NCBI GenBank assembly: GCA_016291435.1
Contig: JAEEXH010000014.1
Coordinates: forward strand, 1 to 46,725
Direction of reading: 5' to 3'
DNA: 46,725 nt
From: Oscillospiraceae bacterium
Lineage (GTDB): Bacteria > Bacillota > Clostridia > Oscillospirales > Ruminococcaceae
The notes under the pieces were generated by a model. It saw only the letters and a program-made list of their open reading frames with translations. It made no database searches and was not told where the DNA came from. The position numbers were made by a program, and so were the translations under genes. Below are positions 43,964-46,725 of the stretch, one piece after another (positions within the stretch are counted from its first letter, which is position 1; every line of letters begins with the position of its first letter).

Positions 43964-44095
43964 AAATTCCGGAGCATAGGTGTGCAGGCTGACTGCGGCA
44001 CGCCAAGCGATCCGCTTAATGCTGCTCGGTTCCCCGCCTGACATGGTTCACGGTGCTTTGCTGCACAGGGCCCGCACACCTATAATCCGGAATTT
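43964..44095 (-). ncRNA. ffs: Signal recognition particle RNA (small 4.5S type)
   Basis: The RNA of the SRP, which binds Ffh and targets membrane and exported proteins. On the minus strand the conserved apical part is seen: GTCAGG, then a stem CGG with the GGAA tetraloop (complement of 44030-44033) and GAGCAGC. The ends pair: ATAGGTGTGC with GCACACCTAT (44074-44083 with 43976-43985), making a hairpin of about 108 nt. An outer helix (44086-44095 with 43964-43973) extends it by 10 bp. No Alu domain is present, so it is the small class. The neighbouring dnaX is the usual location. Confidence 0.92.
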
Positions 44096-44122
44096 CCAGA
44101 TGATTCGTCTAACGACTTTTAC

Positions 44123-44151
44123 ATTATACCACATTCCCGCCGAAATTTCAA
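44123..44151 (-). promoter_or_regulatory. Promoter of ffs (and probably dnaX)
   Basis: TTGAAA (44146-44151), 17-bp spacer, perfect TATAAT (44123-44128) on the minus strand. No other promoter is evident between ffs and dnaX. Confidence 0.85.
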
Positions 44152-44201
44152 GGGGCAAATTGTGATTTTCGATAATTTTTGCAATTTGCGAAATTTCCCC
44201 C

Positions 44202-44230
44202 TTGACATTTTCGGTTCTTTGTGATATAAT
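44202..44230 (+). promoter_or_regulatory. Promoter of tRNA-Pro
   Basis: Perfect TTGACA (44202-44207), 17-bp spacer, perfect TATAAT (44225-44230), divergent from the ffs promoter about 50 bp away. Confidence 0.9.
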
Positions 44231-44263
44231 ACATAGGCAGCCGAAAAAATGCTGTCAAAAAAT

Positions 44264-44337
44264 CGAGGCGTGGCTCAGTTTGGTAGAGCGCTGCGTTCGG
44301 GACGCAGAGGCCGCAGGTTCAAATCCTGTCGCCTCGA
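44264..44337 (+). tRNA. tRNA-Pro (anticodon CGG)
   Basis: The cloverleaf is complete: acceptor CGAGGCG with CGCCTCG and discriminator A; D-loop with TTTGGTAGA; anticodon stem CTGCG/CGCAG with loop TTCGGGA (anticodon CGG, reads CCG); and T arm with GTTCAAATC. CCA is not encoded. It is single, with its own promoter and terminator. Confidence 0.95.
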
Positions 44338-44340
44338 CTG

Positions 44341-44373
44341 AAAAAGACCTGATGCTTTGCATCAGGTCTTTTT
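44341..44373 (+). terminator. Terminator of tRNA-Pro
   Basis: AAAAAGACCTGATGC (44341-44355) pairs with GCATCAGGTCTTTTT (44359-44373) around TTT. The symmetric A/T tails make it bidirectional. Confidence 0.9.
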
Positions 44374-44382
44374 CAATAAAAT

Positions 44383-44463
44383 CCGCCGAAGGCGGGTTTT
44401 ATTTCACCGAATGCCGAAGGCACGATTTCACTGCGAAGCAATTTCACCCCGAAGGGATTTCAT
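44383..44463 (+). repeat. Array of short GAA-loop hairpins separated by ATTTCAC
   Basis: Four small palindromes with a GAA loop occur in a row: CCGCC-GAA-GGCGG (44383-44395), TGCC-GAA-GGCA (44412-44422), TGC-GAA-GCA (44432-44440) and CCC-GAA-GGG (44448-44456). They are joined by ATTTCAC or ATTTCAT (44401, 44425, 44441, 44457). Stems change but loop and spacer are kept, so structure rather than sequence seems conserved. No gene or promoter lies inside. Similar arrays occur in other Clostridia as far as I recall; their role is unknown. Confidence 0.75.
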
Positions 44464-44483
44464 TTTGCCGCACGATAAATATG

Positions 44484-44520
44484 ACCGCCGCCCCTGTGCA
44501 AACGCAGGAGCGGCGGTTTT
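44484..44520. terminator. Hairpin terminator downstream of the dockerin gene
   Basis: CCGCCGC and CCTG pair with CAGG and GCGGCGG across 44485-44516 with one small bulge, with TTTT on the plus strand (44517-44520). The minus-strand side has no clear U-tract, so its use by the convergent gene is uncertain. Confidence 0.6.
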
Positions 44521-44523
44521 CAT

Positions 44524-46038
44524 TCAATTTGCAGGGTCTGTGAGTGCTCTCAGCAGCGCCGCCAGATCGAGCAGATCGACCGTGCCGTCGGCATTGAGGT
44601 CGGCTTCGTCCATGTTGAGTGCGGAGACGTCAAGCCCGGAATCCTCGGCGTTGAAGCGGGCGAGCGCCACCGCATCGCCGATGTTCGTTTCGCCGTCGCC
44701 GGTGAGGTCGCCGTTGCCGGGCGCGCGCCAGACGGTCTCCTTGTCTGCATAAATCACCGGGGCGCCGTCAAGCGGGGAGGGTTTCAGGACTGTGCCGGGG
44801 AATGCCTGCTCCACTGCCGCGAACAGTGCTTCCAGATCGGATGCGCCGATCTCGCGGTCAGCTGCAAAACCTCTGCCGTCGAGATGCCACGGCGCGGGCA
44901 GCGTCAGCGTTTCAGCCTCCGCAAGCTGTGCATTTGAGAGCATGAAGCGGATTTCGCCGGACATCGGCGCAGACGGCTTTCCGGTGAGGAAAACCGGCGT
45001 GTATTCGATGCTTTGCACACATGCCGCAGCCGCGGGATTTTCCGCGAGCAGTGCACACACACGGTCAGCGGTGTCCTTTTGCAGCCCGTAATCCATGACC
45101 GCCGCAAAGCCTGCCCAGTCCACGCGCCCGTAGGTCACGGCGCTGTTTTCGTCGGCGAATGCGCCGAGCAGCGCATCCAGCGGCGCGAGGTCATCGGCAG
45201 CCGGCTTCAGATTCAGCCGCACATGGCTGAATGCGGTACAGATACAGAGCGATACCGTCTCACCGGCATTGAACTGCTCCAAAAAGCCGTCCCTGTAGCC
45301 TGTGATGTACCCCTCAAATTTCGCGTGATCCGGCACAGCCGTGATCTCTCTGCTGTAGAATCCGGTCGTGTCGATCAGATGCAGCCCCTTTGACTCCGCG
45401 TATTCGTATACGTTCAGCATGTTGTCGGGGAGGGTGTCAAAGTGTTTCAGCGGCACAAGCTCCAGCGAATAATGCAGACCGTCCAAATCTTCAAGAATGA
45501 ACGGATACTCATTTCCGTTTTCATCCACGTCCCAGTGATACTCCTCCAGTATTGTGGTATAGAGTATCCCACAAATATCAATGCGTGGGTCGGCAAGAAG
45601 TGCTGCGGCAAATTCCGGTTCATTCGCACCGCTGACAATCCAGATACCGCTTTGTGTCAGTTCATCCTGCACGATATAGCTCGAGTTGGTATAGGGCATC
45701 CACGCTGAAAGGTGTTCCGCGGCGTCTGCAATGGACTGTACTTGGTACGGTTCATAGTAAATTCCACGATCTGCAATCAGTGTCAGTGTATGCCCGCCAA
45801 TCTCAGCATTTTCCGGAGCGCCCTCGCCTTTCCAGTAAAACGCAAGGTGCGGTACCGCATACTCCGTCTTGCCGATTTCGTCATACACATCCGGTTTCTT
45901 TGTGCTTATTTGCCGCACGATATCATCCGCCGTGATATTCTGCGAGGCCGCCTTCACACCGGTCCTCCCCGTGAGACCGACACCGCCCGCAATCACTAAC
46001 GAAAGTACGAGTGATAGTGCTCTCTTGAGTCTTTTCAT
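44524..46038 (-). CDS. Secreted protein with C-terminal dockerin and unknown main part
   Basis: A 504-residue exported protein. The signal peptide (1-31) ends near TGVKAAS. The large middle region (35-430) has no motif I recognise; it contains alternating helices and strands with several Trp/Tyr-rich patches and could be a binding or catalytic module. A type I dockerin occupies about 440-500, with two Ca loops GDLTGDGETNIGDAV and ADLNADGTVDLLDLA. GGAGG lies before the ATG. It is transcribed alone. Its promoter spacer contains eight C in a row, which could vary expression. A cell-wall or cellulosome role is an inference from the dockerin. Confidence 0.8.
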   Translation of the reverse strand: MKRLKRALSLVLSLVIAGGVGLTGRTGVKAASQNITADDIVRQISTKKPDVYDEIGKTEYAVPHLAFYWKGEGAPENAEIGGHTLTLIADRGIYYEPYQVQSIADAAEHLSAWMPYTNSSYIVQDELTQSGIWIVSGANEPEFAAALLADPRIDICGILYTTILEEYHWDVDENGNEYPFILEDLDGLHYSLELVPLKHFDTLPDNMLNVYEYAESKGLHLIDTTGFYSREITAVPDHAKFEGYITGYRDGFLEQFNAGETVSLCICTAFSHVRLNLKPAADDLAPLDALLGAFADENSAVTYGRVDWAGFAAVMDYGLQKDTADRVCALLAENPAAAACVQSIEYTPVFLTGKPSAPMSGEIRFMLSNAQLAEAETLTLPAPWHLDGRGFAADREIGASDLEALFAAVEQAFPGTVLKPSPLDGAPVIYADKETVWRAPGNGDLTGDGETNIGDAVALARFNAEDSGLDVSALNMDEADLNADGTVDLLDLAALLRALTDPAN

Positions 46039-46145
46039 GTTATCGCCTCCAAATCCTGTGTCACCTTAGGGTTATTTAAGTAGAACAGCATCAATGGGTG
46101 TGTTATCCGATTCAATTCATCGGAATCACCTTCCCTTCCATTTTT

Positions 46146-46173
46146 ATTATACTGCCCCCCCCGCAAAAATCAA
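46146..46173 (-). promoter_or_regulatory. Promoter with an eight-C tract in its spacer
   Basis: TTGATT (46168-46173), 16-bp spacer including eight consecutive C (46155-46162), perfect TATAAT (46146-46151) on the minus strand. A hairpin (46106-46111 with 46119-46124) is near the start of the leader. Confidence 0.7.
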
Positions 46174-46245
46174 TTCGCAAATTGCATAAATATAGTATCT
46201 CCTTTTTGTGGATGCTGCCAAAGCTGCCGCCGACCGTTCAGAGCC

Positions 46246-46274
46246 TTGCATTTTTGCCGCAATTATGGTACAAT
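46246..46274 (+). promoter_or_regulatory. Promoter of the M16C peptidase gene
   Basis: TTGCAT (46246-46251), 17-bp spacer, TACAAT (46269-46274). Confidence 0.7.
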
Positions 46275-46314
46275 AGGAGTATTCCCGTATCAATGAAAAA
46301 AGGAGCGATGCACA

Positions 46315-46725
46315 ATGTTCACAAAAACCGGCGACAGCTTCCTCGGCTTTACCGTCACCCGCATCCGCAGCTCGGAGGAGCTCGGCGGCAGACTGGTCGA
46401 GCTCATCTACGACAAAACCGGCACGCCCGTCTGCTGGGTCGACAACGGACAGGAGAACAAGCTGTTCGCAGTCGCCTTCAGGACCCTCCCCGAGGACAGC
46501 ACCGGCGTGTTTCATATTCTCGAGCATTCCGTGCTCTGCGGCTCGGCGAAATATCCGGTGCGCGAGCCGTTTGTCGAGCTGCTCAAAAGCTCGATGAACA
46601 CCTTCCTCAACGCAATGACCTATCCCGACAAGACGGTCTATCCCGTTTCCAGCCGCAACAAACGCGATTTTCTCAACCTCACCGAGGTCTATCTGGATGC
46701 GGTCTTTGCCCCGCGCATCCTCACG
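46315..46725 (+). CDS. M16C-type zinc metallopeptidase, N-terminal fragment
   Basis: The first 137 residues of an insulinase-family protease, cut by the right edge. The inverted zinc motif H-x-x-E-H is at residues 67-71 (FHILEHSVLCGS), and the following PVREPFVELLKSSMNTFLNAMTYPDKTVYPVSS is the hallmark of the M16C/presequence-protease group (falcilysin/CymP-like), usually about 970 residues. It should degrade peptides in the cytoplasm; there is no signal peptide. I start at the ATG at 46315 with AGGAG 9 nt upstream; another ATG at 46308 is out of frame. Confidence 0.92.
   Translation, partial: MFTKTGDSFLGFTVTRIRSSEELGGRLVELIYDKTGTPVCWVDNGQENKLFAVAFRTLPEDSTGVFHILEHSVLCGSAKYPVREPFVELLKSSMNTFLNAMTYPDKTVYPVSSRNKRDFLNLTEVYLDAVFAPRILT

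Noticed and set aside
44383-44463. CRISPR array reading of the repeats after tRNA-Pro
   Set aside because: Units are 16-24 bp with variable stems, no constant direct repeat and no cas genes.
44264-44463. Integration scar of a mobile element at tRNA-Pro
   Set aside because: No integrase and no second copy of the tRNA 3' end seen in the window.

Overview
This window looks like chromosomal DNA from a Gram-positive, GC-rich gut or rumen Firmicute close to Ruminococcus (Oscillospiraceae). The evidence is three secreted proteins with C-terminal type I dockerin repeats, a secreted pectate lyase and a GH3 beta-glucosidase. There are also low-GC-type housekeeping genes (ffs-dnaX-ybaB-recR order, DUF1292, FtsK/SpoIIIE, ImmA/IrrE) and clear sigma-A promoters (TTGACA-17-TATAAT class) in front of most transcription units. 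The species is an inference and was not checked.

Layout. 1-149: start of an exported protein running off the left edge. 646-3289: typA/bipA and a Sel1-repeat protein. 3577-4338: SGNH hydrolase. 4404-7886: large dockerin-bearing pectate lyase. 8003-12539 (minus): DUF1294 membrane protein, membrane-anchored clostripain-like protease, YfcE-like phosphoesterase and ADP-ribosylglycohydrolase. 12696-14844 (plus): DHH phosphoesterase and a membrane-anchored alpha/beta hydrolase. 14907-17171: GH3 beta-glucosidase. 17479-29839: a tightly packed plus-strand run (uppP, ftsK, lipoprotein, YgiQ radical SAM, DUF3006, HI0933-type flavoprotein, three related two-TM membrane proteins, uvrA) with no obvious internal terminator. 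30063-31436: orphan sugar-type solute-binding lipoprotein with its own strong promoter and terminator.

31485-35316 (minus) is the most notable accessory block. An XRE regulator, an ImmA/IrrE metalloprotease, a small Cys-containing protein, a Y-family DNA polymerase, an AAA ATPase and a YolD-like protein are almost end to end behind one promoter that carries an inverted repeat. It reads as a protease-controlled mutagenesis or DNA-damage cassette resembling DdrO/IrrE logic. Divergent from it is queA-doc-dockerin protein-pyk (35557-39744).

39795-44095 (minus) holds the dnaX region: SRP RNA (ffs), dnaX, ybaB, recR and a HAD phosphatase. DUF1292 follows from its own promoter. Last is an independently transcribed, highly structured RNA of about 265 nt with its own promoter and terminator, whose family I cannot fix. 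tRNA-Pro(CGG) follows on the plus strand with a small array of GAA-loop hairpins behind it. A third dockerin protein has a promoter spacer containing a run of eight C. The window ends inside an M16C metallopeptidase.

Taken together, the region is mostly core chromosome with plant-cell-wall-degradation genes interspersed. I see no prophage, insertion sequence or CRISPR array.
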